Part shown: positions 1 through 8,925 of the stretch, in pieces | Position numbering within the stretch: position 1 is the stretch's first letter | How the letters are laid out: each line of letters opens with the position of its first letter | Assembly (NCBI GenBank): GCA_018401375.1 | Contig: JAGYKR010000009.1 | Location: 47,091-111,090 of the forward strand | Source: Ilumatobacteraceae bacterium | GTDB taxonomy: Bacteria > Actinomycetota > Acidimicrobiia > Acidimicrobiales > Ilumatobacteraceae | Length of the DNA stretch: 64,000 nt | Reading direction: 5' to 3' | Notes under the pieces: generated by a model | Databases searched by the model: none | Told to the model about the DNA's origin: nothing | Seen by the model: only the letters and a program-made list of their open reading frames with translations | Program-made: the position numbers and the translations under genes

Positions 1-73
1 GCTGCACTCCCCTCAACACCCGAGGTGAACCACCACTCCGGTGGTCCACCATCACAGGACAGAGACAGGAAAT

Positions 74-1342
74 ATGACGAAGCACACCGGACCGACCCAT
101 GTGGTGGTCGACGGTTCGAACATTGCGACCGAGGGCCGTTCGGCTCCGAGTCTCGCTCAACTGAATGATGCCGTTTTGGCGTTCATGGCTGAGCATTCCG
201 ACATCACCGTAACGGTGGTGGTGGATGCCACATTCGGCCATCGCATCAACAAGTCCGAAGCCAAAGAGTTTGATGAAGCCGTGGCCAACAACGAGCTGGT
301 GGCACCACCGGCGGGAGCCGTTGGCCGAGGCGATGCATTCGTGCTCGGCATCGCCGATAAGGCCAAAGCGTTGGTGCTGTCCAACGATTCCTTTCAGGAG
401 TTCCATGGTCAGTACGAGTGGCTCTTTGATCAGGGCCGTCTGATCGGCGGCAAGCCCGTACCTCATGTGGGTTGGGTGTTCGTGGAACGGGTGCCAGTGC
501 GTGGGCCAACGAGTCGTAAGGCCGTACGCGATTCTCAGCGCGGAACCCCAGTGAAGAAGGCCGCGGATTCCACCTCGCGGTCGCGCACTCAAGAGCCCGC
601 GGGGACCAAGGCCGCTTCGGGGAGATCATCGACTCGTCGCAGTCGCACCACCACCACCACGGTCAGTGCGCACGATCCGATGCCGGTGCCTACCACGCCG
701 CCTCCCGGCCCGGCTTTACGATCCGATACCGGCCAAGTCAATGAGCTTTTGCCCTTCCTTGAGTTCGTGGAACACCATCCGGTGGGGACCAGTGTTAACG
801 CCATCGTGGACACCTACTCCTCCCATGGTGCGTATGTGATGATCGGTACGGTTCGGGCCTACGTGCCGTTGCGTCTGATGAGTTCTCCGCCTCCGAAGAG
901 CGCACGTGAGGTGATGAAGATTGGTGAGGCCATCACTTTGGTGGTGGACGAGTACGCCCCAGCGCGTCGAAGTATCGACTGCGCCCTGCCGCACATGGCA
1001 ACGGGAACGCATGTTGAGGATTCCTCCGCAGTGATCTCTGCTGCGGTGCACGCCTCACAGTCCGACGGCCCCTCCACCCGGAGATTGAGGTCGCGCCGGT
1101 CGCCAGCCACAACGGCTGACGAAACCCATAACACGAAAGAAGGAACCGATATGGCAACTAAACCCGCTAAGAAGGCAGCCGCAAAGAAGCCGGCCGCAAA
1201 GAAGCCGGCCGCAAAGAAGCCGGCAGCAAAGAAGCCGGCAGCAAAGAAGGCTGCTCCGAAGAAGGCTGCTCCGAAGAAAGCCGCTCCGAAGAAAGCCGCT
1301 CCGAAAAAGGCTGCAGCCAAAAAAGCTCCCGCCCGTCGCTGA
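74..1342 (+). CDS. NYN-domain ribonuclease fused to S1 domain and histone H1-like tail
   Basis: Predicted RNA-binding nuclease of 422 residues. Residues about 6-135 form a PIN-like NYN domain of the Zc3h12a type: VVVDGSNIA at the first strand, VVVDATFG, and GRGDAFV supply acidic residues typical of metal-dependent RNA cleavage. Residues about 225-310 resemble an S1 OB fold (GTSVNAIVDTYSSHGAYV). The last 64 residues are a Lys/Ala/Pro tail like eukaryotic histone H1, usually a nucleic-acid-binding tail. I chose ATG 74 because AGAGACAGGA precedes it; a GTG at 41 would add eleven residues. The stop overlaps the ATG of the exonuclease III gene by one base, so the two may be translated together. 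The domains are seen; the RNA-decay role is inferred. Confidence 0.8.
   Translation: MTKHTGPTHVVVDGSNIATEGRSAPSLAQLNDAVLAFMAEHSDITVTVVVDATFGHRINKSEAKEFDEAVANNELVAPPAGAVGRGDAFVLGIADKAKALVLSNDSFQEFHGQYEWLFDQGRLIGGKPVPHVGWVFVERVPVRGPTSRKAVRDSQRGTPVKKAADSTSRSRTQEPAGTKAASGRSSTRRSRTTTTTVSAHDPMPVPTTPPPGPALRSDTGQVNELLPFLEFVEHHPVGTSVNAIVDTYSSHGAYVMIGTVRAYVPLRLMSSPPPKSAREVMKIGEAITLVVDEYAPARRSIDCALPHMATGTHVEDSSAVISAAVHASQSDGPSTRRLRSRRSPATTADETHNTKEGTDMATKPAKKAAAKKPAAKKPAAKKPAAKKPAAKKAAPKKAAPKKAAPKKAAPKKAAAKKAPARR
1139..1153 (+). promoter_or_regulatory. Internal ribosome binding site and in-frame ATG before the H1-like tail
   Basis: GAAAGAAGGA lies six bases before an in-frame ATG at 1151 (MATKPAKKAA). 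Translation from here would give a free 63-residue histone H1-like protein ending at 1342. The signal is better than that of many genes in the window. Use of this start is inferred. Confidence 0.45.
1174..1320 (+). repeat. 15-base tandem repeats encoding AAKKP / APKKA units
   Basis: About four copies of a 15-base unit (gccgcaaagaagccg) are followed by about four of a related unit encoding AAPKK. They form the basic H1-like tail of the upstream gene. Such repeats can change copy number by slippage without changing frame. Confidence 0.85.
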
Positions 1343-2118
1343 TGCGCATCGCGACCTGGAACGTCAACTCGTTACGGGCGCGTCGAGAGAGGGTCATCGA
1401 GTGGATTGCTGAATCAGAGGTGGACGTCCTTTGCCTTCAGGAAACCAAGATGACCGATGAGGCATATCAGGCTCTCGATCTCGGCCAGTTCGGCTTCGAG
1501 AGCGCCCATTACGGCTTCGGTCAGTGGAACGGTGTCGCCATCTTGTCCAAGGTGGGGCTCACCGATGTGCAGGTGAACTTTGCATCCGGCGTTGAGCCGG
1601 ACCACGAATCGAGGATCATCACCGCGACCTGCGGGGGCATCAGGGTGTCAAGTGTCTACGTTCCCAACGGGCGGGCCCTCGATCACGATCACTACCAGTA
1701 CAAACTGGGATGGTTGGATCGACTCGTGGCCCACCTCGAGGTGGACACCTCACCCGATGCTCCCGTAATCGTGGCCGGTGATATCAACATCGCTCCCGAG
1801 GACCGAGATGTCTATGACATCGATGCACTCGCTGGGTCCACCCATGTGAGCGCTGCTGAACGGGCCCGGATAGCCAACATTGAACGGTGGGGGATGACTG
1901 ACCTGTTTCGGCATCACCATCGTGAAGAGTCCGGCATCTATTCGTGGTGGGACTACCGCAATGGGGACTTCCACAAAGGACGCGGGATGCGGATCGATCT
2001 GATCTGGGGGACCCGACCAGTGGTGGAGGCGAGCAGGTGGTGCATTATCGACCGCAATGCTCGCAAAGGTACTCAACCGAGCGATCACGCTCCTGTAGTG
2101 GCAGAAATCGCACTCTGA
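1342..2118 (+). CDS. xthA: Exodeoxyribonuclease III
   Basis: Metal-dependent 3'-5' exonuclease and AP endonuclease of base excision repair, 258 residues, normal family length. It belongs to the endonuclease/exonuclease/phosphatase fold: TWNVNSLR at residue 4, the catalytic glutamate in LQETK near 35, GDINIAP near 147 and the catalytic SDHAP near 248. Start and upstream stop overlap as TGATG, implying coupling to the NYN nuclease gene. Family assignment is firm. Confidence 0.95.
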   Translation: MRIATWNVNSLRARRERVIEWIAESEVDVLCLQETKMTDEAYQALDLGQFGFESAHYGFGQWNGVAILSKVGLTDVQVNFASGVEPDHESRIITATCGGIRVSSVYVPNGRALDHDHYQYKLGWLDRLVAHLEVDTSPDAPVIVAGDINIAPEDRDVYDIDALAGSTHVSAAERARIANIERWGMTDLFRHHHREESGIYSWWDYRNGDFHKGRGMRIDLIWGTRPVVEASRWCIIDRNARKGTQPSDHAPVVAEIAL

Positions 2119-2122
2119 AGTT

Positions 2123-2593
2123 TTAGGTGGTGCGCATGTACTGCACGCTGAGCGGTGTGCGACTGACGAGGTTCGACGCTAAGTCTGGTCCCTGTTCAGG
2201 CTGGACCGGTTGGGGATAGGTGCGCACGACATTGATCCAATGAGTGCCTTCGAGGACGATCTGAATCTGTAGGTTGACCCGAAGATTGACGCCCGAGACG
2301 CCTCCTTGGAAGTTTGCATCCATCTCCGTGAGCGCCTGAGTCTGACCAGAGGGCATCTCCAGATCGAACCGGTACCGGAACCGACCGAGCGCGGCTCCGG
2401 CCTTGAGCGACAACAGATAGGTGCCATTCAAGATGAACGGCGGCATCTCCGATGGCGCTTCAGGTCCTTGAGCCCACGAGGTCCATCCATCGATCACCCG
2501 GATCAGGCTGAGCACATTGTCTTTTTCTTCGAGGACTCGCTCACACAGTGCGGCGGTCTGCACGAAGGGTCCGAGGTGTGAATAATCAGTCAT
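2123..2593 (-). CDS. Conserved hypothetical protein, 156 aa
   Basis: I do not recognise a characterised family. The protein has no membrane segment or signal peptide and reads as a compact beta-rich cytoplasmic domain, beginning with an ALCERVLEEKDNVLSLIRV stretch seen in uncharacterised bacterial proteins. A GGAG lies about nine bases before ATG 2593. It converges on the exonuclease III gene with a four-base gap and lies downstream of the helicase gene on the same strand, so it may be cotranscribed with the helicase. Confidence 0.7.
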   Translation of the reverse strand: MTDYSHLGPFVQTAALCERVLEEKDNVLSLIRVIDGWTSWAQGPEAPSEMPPFILNGTYLLSLKAGAALGRFRYRFDLEMPSGQTQALTEMDANFQGGVSGVNLRVNLQIQIVLEGTHWINVVRTYPQPVQPEQGPDLASNLVSRTPLSVQYMRTT

Positions 2594-2640
2594 TGGTCGG
2601 GTCTCCGTGTGATCGGTGTGTACTTGCGGTGATTGCTATG

Positions 2641-2679
2641 GCTAGTTGTTATGGCTAGTTGCTATGGCTAGTTGTTATG
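2641..2679. repeat. Three tandem copies of a 13-base unit
   Basis: Unit gctagttgYtatg is present three times (2641-2653, 2654-2666, 2667-2679), with a partial copy before it. The last copy includes the stop codon of the helicase gene on the minus strand. No function is apparent. Confidence 0.85.
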
Positions 2680-4684
2680 GCTCATCGTGGCGGATGAGTA
2701 TCTCAGCGAGACTTGGGAACCACCGTTGGGCGGTCAAGACTCCCACACCACTGCATGTTGCGAGTTCCTCCACGCTGTGTGGCCTGTGGTCCCCGATCGC
2801 GCGAACCACAGCCATCGAACAAAACTGCTCAGGCAGCATGCCAGCCATGCGAGCGCGTTGGGCTCGCCAGTCCACCAGGTCGCGATGGAGCAGACGCGCA
2901 GACTGAGTTGGCTGACTCGGTGCAGTGTGGGCACGAAGTTCCACTGGTGGGGCTATCACCGGATCGGACTCGGTGGTGAGAGTATCGATTAACGGGCTGA
3001 TGTGACGGCGGTACCCGCCACGGCGACCCGCCCATGACACCCAGAGTTGGTCTCGGGCCCGGGTGACCGCCACATATAACAGACGTGCTTCCTCCGACCG
3101 TGCTGCTTGGGTGGACGCCGATCGATGCGGGACGAGGCCGGTCTCCACTCCGGTGACCAGCACCGTATGCCACTCACGGCCTTTGGAGGCGTGGAAGGTG
3201 AGCAGGTCCACACCCATCTGCCGGCCGTGGCCGAGCGGGTCGGTGGTCACAAACCAGGTCCGCAGTCCGAGGCCGTCTCCCATTGGGTTTTCTCGGAGGT
3301 AATCAAGAACACATGCCGCCACCTCGCGTTCGGCGCGGCGTGGGTCAGGTGTGCCGATAGGGCTGTATTGAACGGAGTGCTGAACGGAGTGTTCCTCGGC
3401 TTGCTCCAACATGTCATGGGCCCAAGCGCGTAACCGGGCCGCAGAGCCGAGTCGGCCGGCGGTTTCGATGGCGGGGCGATACGGGGACCCGGGCCCGTCC
3501 ACCCGAGTCATGATCGGCACCTGTTCGAGGTGGAGTCGGTCGCGCAGGACTGAGATCTGGGCGTGAGTACGAGCCAGAACAGCCACTTGGCCGGTACGGA
3601 TGAGATCCGGATCGCAACGGCGAAGGAAGTTGGCCACCATCTCGGCTTCGGTGGTCTCATCGGCGGCGGAGCGAATCGTGACTGCGAGTCCATCAGCGCG
3701 GCTTGAGATGGCTGCGGTGGCGGTCTGCTCGGAGGTGGTCAATACGTGCACCCCGGTCTCCACCACCTGTGGGGTGCAGCGATGATTAATGCCGAGACGG
3801 ATCACCTCAATGCCGGGGAAGCGGTCCGCCACGTCGATCAAGAGTCCGGGGTCAGCACCATTGAAACCGTAGACCGCCTGGGCGGGATCGCCGACCATAA
3901 ACATGTCCTCGGTTCCGCGGCGCAGATGTTCAACGAGGCGATGCTGGAGCGGGTTTAAGTCCTGAGCTTCATCGATCAAGATGTGCCGAAAACGCCACCG
4001 CATGACCTCTGCGAACTCACGGTCGCGTTCGAACAATCCGAGGCTGACCGACAGCACATCATCGAGATCCATCACACCGCGAGTGCTTTTGATTTTTTGA
4101 TACTGATGGAGCGCCTCCACCACTTTGGAACTCGAGCCGGTGGTGCGTCGGCCAGCCTGCCGTGCGGCGGCAATGTATCTGTCAGCACCAATGCCGCGTG
4201 CGGCAGCCCAGTCGATCTCCAAACAGAGTTCGTCGAGGCTTTCCCGGCTCTCACGTCCCATCGCCTCTCGGAGCAGACGAGGACGATCCGACACCACCGT
4301 TGGAATAGGTTGGCGGCGATCGGTCCAATGCTGGCGCAGCACTCCGAGTAGGACCGAGTGAAAAGTCCCAACCTCAATCTTTTCTCGCAGTCCATGGCGA
4401 GTCAGTCGACGGCGCATCTCCCCGGCGGCCTCACGGGTGAAGGTCAGGGCCAAAGTGTGACGGGGATCGGCATCACCTGCGGTGACCCGAAACATGATCC
4501 GAGCGATCAGCACTCGAGTTTTTCCTGAGCCGGCCCCAGCGATGACCGCCACCAATCGCGACGGGGTGGTGACCGCGTGTAACTGATCAGGGTCGAGACC
4601 CTCAAGGATCGAGGATCCGAGGATCTGAGGTCCGAGAGCGTCCACCCATGTCACGTTAGCGATCCGGGTCGATCCGTGGACCAC
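2675..4684 (-). CDS. uvrD2: UvrD2-type superfamily 1 DNA helicase with HRDC-like C-terminus
   Basis: ATP-dependent 3'-5' DNA helicase for repair, 669 residues. Walker A AGAGSGKT lies near residue 50, the Walker B-type LIDEAQDL near 237, motif V-like TFHASKGREWH near 505 and motif VI LYVAVTRARDQL near 548. The last 70 residues (LVDWRAQRARMAGMLPEQFC onward) fit an HRDC-like domain, the arrangement of mycobacterial UvrD2 rather than UvrD1/PcrA. The GTG start at 4684 is the longest choice; shorter starts are possible because the helicase core begins near residue 30. The gene is divergent from the PH-domain gene with 22 bases between starts. Confidence 0.88.
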   Translation of the reverse strand: MVHGSTRIANVTWVDALGPQILGSSILEGLDPDQLHAVTTPSRLVAVIAGAGSGKTRVLIARIMFRVTAGDADPRHTLALTFTREAAGEMRRRLTRHGLREKIEVGTFHSVLLGVLRQHWTDRRQPIPTVVSDRPRLLREAMGRESRESLDELCLEIDWAAARGIGADRYIAAARQAGRRTTGSSSKVVEALHQYQKIKSTRGVMDLDDVLSVSLGLFERDREFAEVMRWRFRHILIDEAQDLNPLQHRLVEHLRRGTEDMFMVGDPAQAVYGFNGADPGLLIDVADRFPGIEVIRLGINHRCTPQVVETGVHVLTTSEQTATAAISSRADGLAVTIRSAADETTEAEMVANFLRRCDPDLIRTGQVAVLARTHAQISVLRDRLHLEQVPIMTRVDGPGSPYRPAIETAGRLGSAARLRAWAHDMLEQAEEHSVQHSVQYSPIGTPDPRRAEREVAACVLDYLRENPMGDGLGLRTWFVTTDPLGHGRQMGVDLLTFHASKGREWHTVLVTGVETGLVPHRSASTQAARSEEARLLYVAVTRARDQLWVSWAGRRGGYRRHISPLIDTLTTESDPVIAPPVELRAHTAPSQPTQSARLLHRDLVDWRAQRARMAGMLPEQFCSMAVVRAIGDHRPHSVEELATCSGVGVLTAQRWFPSLAEILIRHDEP

Positions 4685-4706
4685 ACCGCAGCACTACTGT
4701 TTAATC

Positions 4707-5336
4707 GTGGGCTATCCGCAGAGATTTCTGAACGATGATGAATCAGTAGCGGTGGACCTCCACCCGCACTGGTCGCACTTTTTCAGGCCCGTCGCTTCGC
4801 TTCTGTTGGCCCTTGTGGTGGGGGTAGTTACCCCGATCCTGTTCGGCCCCGGTAGTTGGGGTCGCAACATTCTCGGATGGATTGCGCTGGCAGCGATCGC
4901 AGCCGGTAGCGCGTGGACCGTAGCCCGTTACATCAGTTGGGTGACCAGCCATTTTGTGGTGACGAACCATCGGATTATCTATCGCACCGGATGGCTGCGA
5001 AAGCACGGGATCGACATCCCGTTGGACCGGGTCAACAATGTGGTGATCTCCCAGAGTCTGAGCGAACGGATCATCGGGGCCGGGGATCTACTGATCGAAT
5101 CAGCAGGGGAGTCCGGCCAGCAGCGCTTCAGCGACATCCGGGCTCCGATGAGGGTACAAAATCAGATCTACGCCCAAATTCAGATCGAGAAGCAGATCCA
5201 TCGGCGCAGCGAGCACACCATCGCCCCGGGTAGCGATGTGGCCTCCCAACTTGAACGGCTCGAAGGCCTCCTCGAGCGTGGGGCATTGACCCGTGAGGAG
5301 TTTGAGTTTCAGAAGTATCGCCTGCTGACCGAGTGA
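4707..5336 (+). CDS. Membrane protein with bacterial PH domain and SHOCT motif
   Basis: Protein of 209 residues. Two hydrophobic segments at about 26-46 and 53-75 anchor it in the membrane. A bacterial PH domain of the YdbS/DUF304 type follows (HFVVTNHRIIYRTGW, then IPLDRVNNV near 105). The C-terminal 35 residues (LEGLLERGALTREEFEFQK) are a SHOCT motif, a short helical element usually at protein ends and thought to mediate oligomerisation. Start is GTG 4707. The cellular role of this combination is unknown. Confidence 0.82.
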   Translation: MGYPQRFLNDDESVAVDLHPHWSHFFRPVASLLLALVVGVVTPILFGPGSWGRNILGWIALAAIAAGSAWTVARYISWVTSHFVVTNHRIIYRTGWLRKHGIDIPLDRVNNVVISQSLSERIIGAGDLLIESAGESGQQRFSDIRAPMRVQNQIYAQIQIEKQIHRRSEHTIAPGSDVASQLERLEGLLERGALTREEFEFQKYRLLTE

Positions 5337-5404
5337 GGGTAAGCCTCCGTCACGCGCTGTGCGCCGAGTCGGATCCACTCTGGGGAACCTGCAACACTCA
5401 AGAG

Positions 5405-6283
5405 ATGGCTACAGCGAAACTTCCCACCGGTATCGAGTTGGAGTATCAGACTTTCGGATCTGCCAGTGACCCAACTTTGTTGGTGGTGATGGGCTTTACC
5501 GCCCAGATGACTGCGTGGCCGGAAACCTTCTATGAGATGTTGGCGGGCCACGGACTACATGTGGTGCGTTTTGATAACCGTGATTGTGGTCTGTCCACTC
5601 ACCTTGATGGCCTCAAAGCCGATGCGATGGCGGTGATGGGTGCCCTCCAAAGTGGCGAACCGATCCCTGAGGTTCCCTACACCTTGTCGGATATGGCTGC
5701 TGACGGGATTGGGCTTCTCGATCATCTCGGCGTAGAACGCGCCCACATCATGGGTGCATCAATGGGTGGGATGATCGTGCAGACCATGGCGATCGAATAC
5801 CCGGATCGGATCGCAACACTGACCTCAGTGATGAGCAGCCCCGGTGACTTGGCTGTGGGCAAACCAACCAAAGAGGCCCGCACCGCGTTACTGGCCACCC
5901 CGCCGAGCGATCGGGCCGCATTCATCGAATCCGCTACCCAAAATGCTGTGTGGGCCTCCAAGCGGTACGTGAACCTCGATCAGTTGCGGTCCAACGCAGC
6001 GTTCGCCTATGACCGGGCTTTTTACCCTGAGGGCGCAACCCGGCAGCTGGCGGCGATCTATGCGAGCGGGGATCGCTCTGAGAAGTTGAAGTCGCTGAGT
6101 GTTCCGACCTTGGTGTTGCACGGCTGTGACGACACCTTGATCCAGCCTGACGGTGGGTTCCGGACCGCCGAACTGATCCCTGGAGCTCACCTGTTGATGC
6201 TCGCTGATATGGGCCACGACATGCCCGAGCCCTTATGGCCGATGATGGTGAACGCGGTCGTTGGCCACATCCGCACCGCCTGA
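5405..6283 (+). CDS. Alpha/beta hydrolase
   Basis: Soluble alpha/beta-fold hydrolase, 292 residues. The nucleophile elbow GASMGG is near residue 119, the acid is likely in HGCDDTLIQP near 240, and the catalytic histidine in DMGHDMPEP near 269. RFDNRDCGLS is the usual loop before helix B. ATG 5405 was preferred to an upstream in-frame start at 5333 because family similarity begins here. The substrate cannot be told from sequence; the next gene acts on acyl-CoA. Confidence 0.85.
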   Translation: MATAKLPTGIELEYQTFGSASDPTLLVVMGFTAQMTAWPETFYEMLAGHGLHVVRFDNRDCGLSTHLDGLKADAMAVMGALQSGEPIPEVPYTLSDMAADGIGLLDHLGVERAHIMGASMGGMIVQTMAIEYPDRIATLTSVMSSPGDLAVGKPTKEARTALLATPPSDRAAFIESATQNAVWASKRYVNLDQLRSNAAFAYDRAFYPEGATRQLAAIYASGDRSEKLKSLSVPTLVLHGCDDTLIQPDGGFRTAELIPGAHLLMLADMGHDMPEPLWPMMVNAVVGHIRTA

Positions 6284-6339
6284 ATCACGCCACATACACG
6301 TCGATACCCCCCCTGTGAACCCTTTAAAGGAGCGCTGAC

Positions 6340-7497
6340 ATGCCTGGACCATTGAACGGATATCGGATTATCGAGATCGCTGGCATCGGACCCGGCCCAT
6401 TCGCCGCGATGATGCTGGCGGATATGGGTGCCGAAGTGGTGCGCGTTGATCGCGCCCAAGCGGTACGCGGACCGGCCCCTGACACCCCGCACGCCGATGT
6501 GTTGTTGCGCGGCCGTCAAAATGTTGCCATTGACTTGAAAAATCCCGAAGGCGTGGCGGCACTGTTGGAACTCGTGGCGGGCGCTGATGCGCTCATCGAA
6601 GGCTTCCGCCCAGGTGTGATGGAGCGTCTCGGTGTCGGCCCGGAAGTCTGTCTTGAGCGCAATCCGCGCCTCGTGTACGGCCGGATGACCGGCTGGGGTC
6701 AAGAGGGCATGTATGCCCAGGCCGCCGGCCATGACATCAACTACATCTCCTTGGCTGGCGCACTGGCTCATTACGCCCGAGCCGGTGAAGCGCCGGTCCC
6801 ACCGCTCAATATGGTGGGTGACTTCGGTGGCGGTGGCATGTTCCTCGCCTACGGCGTGGTTTGTGCGTTGCTCGAAGCGCAGCGCAGCGGATCTGGTCAA
6901 GTGATCGACACCGCAATGGTGGATGGTGCCGCAGTGTTGATGTCGATGTTTTGGACCATGTCCACCACCGGCATGTTCGATCCCGATCGTCCAGGCACGG
7001 GCCTACTCGACACCGGCGCTCATTTCTACGACGTCTATAAATGCGCAGATGGCAAATACATCTCGATCGGTTCCATCGAGCCTCAGTTTTATGCCGAGTT
7101 GTTGCGTTTGACAGGTCTCGAAGGTGATGCTGGGTTTGCCGACCAGATGAATAAGGCCGATTGGCCGAACCTGAAGACGCAGATCGCTCAAGTGTTTTTG
7201 GCGAAGACCCGCGCCGAATGGTGTGAGATCATGGAAGCTACCGATGTGTGTTTTGCTCCGGTACTCACAATCAACGAGGCCGCCGAACATCCCCATAACG
7301 TGGAGCGCGGCACCTTTATTGAGGTGGCCGGCAAGACGCAGCCCAAGCCTGCACCGCGATTTTCGCGCAGCGTCCCTGAGGTGAAGAGCCCTCCGGCCCA
7401 TCCCGGTCAGCACACCAGCGAGGTGCTGACCGCTTGGGGTCTGGACGCGGCGCGGATCGAGGCGCTACTCGCCTCCGGCGCTGTGCGTCAGGCCTGA
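6340..7497 (+). CDS. mcr: CaiB/BaiF family CoA-transferase, likely alpha-methylacyl-CoA racemase
   Basis: Class III CoA-transferase fold, 385 residues. It looks closer to alpha-methylacyl-CoA racemases than to formyl-CoA transferases: IIEIAGIGPGPFAAMMLADM at the N-terminus, AGHDINY carrying the active-site histidine near residue 130 and VGDFGGGGM the aspartate near 161. Those enzymes interconvert 2-methylacyl-CoA epimers during breakdown of branched or sterol side chains. AAAGGAG precedes ATG 6340 at good spacing. True transferase activity is the alternative. Confidence 0.85.
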   Translation: MPGPLNGYRIIEIAGIGPGPFAAMMLADMGAEVVRVDRAQAVRGPAPDTPHADVLLRGRQNVAIDLKNPEGVAALLELVAGADALIEGFRPGVMERLGVGPEVCLERNPRLVYGRMTGWGQEGMYAQAAGHDINYISLAGALAHYARAGEAPVPPLNMVGDFGGGGMFLAYGVVCALLEAQRSGSGQVIDTAMVDGAAVLMSMFWTMSTTGMFDPDRPGTGLLDTGAHFYDVYKCADGKYISIGSIEPQFYAELLRLTGLEGDAGFADQMNKADWPNLKTQIAQVFLAKTRAEWCEIMEATDVCFAPVLTINEAAEHPHNVERGTFIEVAGKTQPKPAPRFSRSVPEVKSPPAHPGQHTSEVLTAWGLDAARIEALLASGAVRQA

Positions 7498-7501
7498 GTG
7501 G

Positions 7502-8359
7502 ATGAGCACACTCGTCTATTTACACGCCCATCCCGATGACGAAGCCATCTTGACGGGTGGCTCGATGGCGAGAGCTCGCGCTGAGGGCCATCGGGTGGTG
7601 CTCGTGGTAGCTACCGATGGTGCTCACGGCGAGGTGCCCGAGGATCTTGCTCCGGGGGAGACCTTGATGGATCGTCGGCGGGTGGAGACCGAACGCTCCG
7701 CCGAGGTGCTCGGCGTGGATCAGGTGCACTGGCTTGGCTATACCGATTCGGGGATGACCGGATGGGAACAGAATCAGGATCCAGGATGCTTTTTGCAGGC
7801 CGACACCGAAGCGGTAGCGACTCAACTCGCGGAACTGCTGGTGGGTGAGTCTGCCGATGTACTCGTGATCTATGACTGGCACGGCGGTTATGGCCATCCC
7901 GATCACATCAAGGTGCATCGTGTTGGACTGCGAGTCGAAGAGATGTTTGCCGAGGAGTTGCTCGCCGGGCAGCACGGTCCACTCGCTGTGTTTGAAGCCA
8001 CCATGAATCGGGACGAGTTTGCCCGGATGATCGCAGTGGCCCGTGAACAGGGGACGGATATTGGCGGCGACTCGGTTGATGATTTTGACCCGGAGGCTCC
8101 CGCTGATGATGGGAACCCGTTCGGGACGCCAGAGGCCGAACTCACCCATCGAGTAGATGTCAGCGGGTACGTGCATCTCAAGCGAGCAGCGATCGCGTGT
8201 CATCGCAGCCAGATCTCTGATTCGGCCTTTTTCTTGCAGATGGATGAAGGACAGTTTGCAGTTGCGTTCGGCACCGAATGGTTTATTCGCCGCGGCGCTG
8301 ACCACGATCTGCGCGAGGGGTGGCTGCTTGAAGATCAAATGCCCGGGGGTAGTAGCTGA
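7502..8359 (+). CDS. PIG-L (LmbE-like) family zinc deacetylase
   Basis: Zinc-dependent N-deacetylase fold, 285 residues. The metal motif AHPDDE is at residues 9-14 and a second metal histidine lies in GYGHPDH near 136. In actinobacteria this family includes MshB and Mca of mycothiol synthesis and detoxification; length and motifs fit either, and I cannot separate them. It starts four bases after the racemase-like gene, and its stop overlaps the next start as TGATG, so three genes form one operon. Confidence 0.85.
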   Translation: MSTLVYLHAHPDDEAILTGGSMARARAEGHRVVLVVATDGAHGEVPEDLAPGETLMDRRRVETERSAEVLGVDQVHWLGYTDSGMTGWEQNQDPGCFLQADTEAVATQLAELLVGESADVLVIYDWHGGYGHPDHIKVHRVGLRVEEMFAEELLAGQHGPLAVFEATMNRDEFARMIAVAREQGTDIGGDSVDDFDPEAPADDGNPFGTPEAELTHRVDVSGYVHLKRAAIACHRSQISDSAFFLQMDEGQFAVAFGTEWFIRRGADHDLREGWLLEDQMPGGSS

Positions 8360-8910
8360 TGAGTCGGATCTATTTGGTTCGTCACGGCCGAGCGGCCGCC
8401 GGCTGGGACGTGGACCCCGATCCGGATCTCGATGAGTTCGGTTGGCGACAAGCTCATGCAGTGGCTGAAACTCTGATCCCGATCGGTCCCTGTGCGATCG
8501 TCACGAGCCCGCTACTGCGTTGTCGGTCCACGGCGATCCCGACCGCAACCTCTTGGGGCAGCGAGCCGGTCATCGAGCCGCTGGTTTCGGAGATCCCTTC
8601 CCCACCGGGCGTGGAGATGGTGGACCGGGTGGGTTGGCTGCGCGAAGCGATGACTGGTAACTGGACCGATCTCGGTGCGCGTTATACCGATTACCGAGAT
8701 CAGGTGGTGGCTCGGGTGGCAGCCTGCACGGGCGACACCGTGATTTTTTCGCATTTTGTAGCGATTAACGCCGTGATTGGCGCCTGCCTCAACGATGACC
8801 GGCTCGTGATCAGAAGTCTGGATAACTGCTCGGTGACCGTTGTGGAAGTCACCGACAGTGGGATCGGTCTCCTCGAAGGCGGACATGAAGCGGACACGCT
8901 CATCCGCTGA
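8359..8910 (+). CDS. Histidine phosphatase family protein
   Basis: Phosphoglycerate-mutase-like phosphatase, 183 residues. The phosphohistidine motif LVRHGRA is at residues 6-12, a conserved arginine sits in SPLLRCRST near 54, and VIFSHFVAIN near 131 supplies the second catalytic histidine. The small size fits broad-specificity phosphatases rather than glycolytic mutase. The start overlaps the deacetylase stop by one base. Substrate unknown. Confidence 0.85.
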   Translation: MSRIYLVRHGRAAAGWDVDPDPDLDEFGWRQAHAVAETLIPIGPCAIVTSPLLRCRSTAIPTATSWGSEPVIEPLVSEIPSPPGVEMVDRVGWLREAMTGNWTDLGARYTDYRDQVVARVAACTGDTVIFSHFVAINAVIGACLNDDRLVIRSLDNCSVTVVEVTDSGIGLLEGGHEADTLIR

Positions 8911-8925
8911 GGCAGACTGATCGCA

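Noticed and set aside
859..1320. Minus-strand frame with repeated AAFFGAAFFG
   Set aside because: It is the reverse reading of the Lys/Ala repeats of the H1-like tail.
2641..2679. CRISPR array from the short tandem repeats here and at 12616-12648
   Set aside because: Units are only 11-13 bases, with no spacers and no cas genes.
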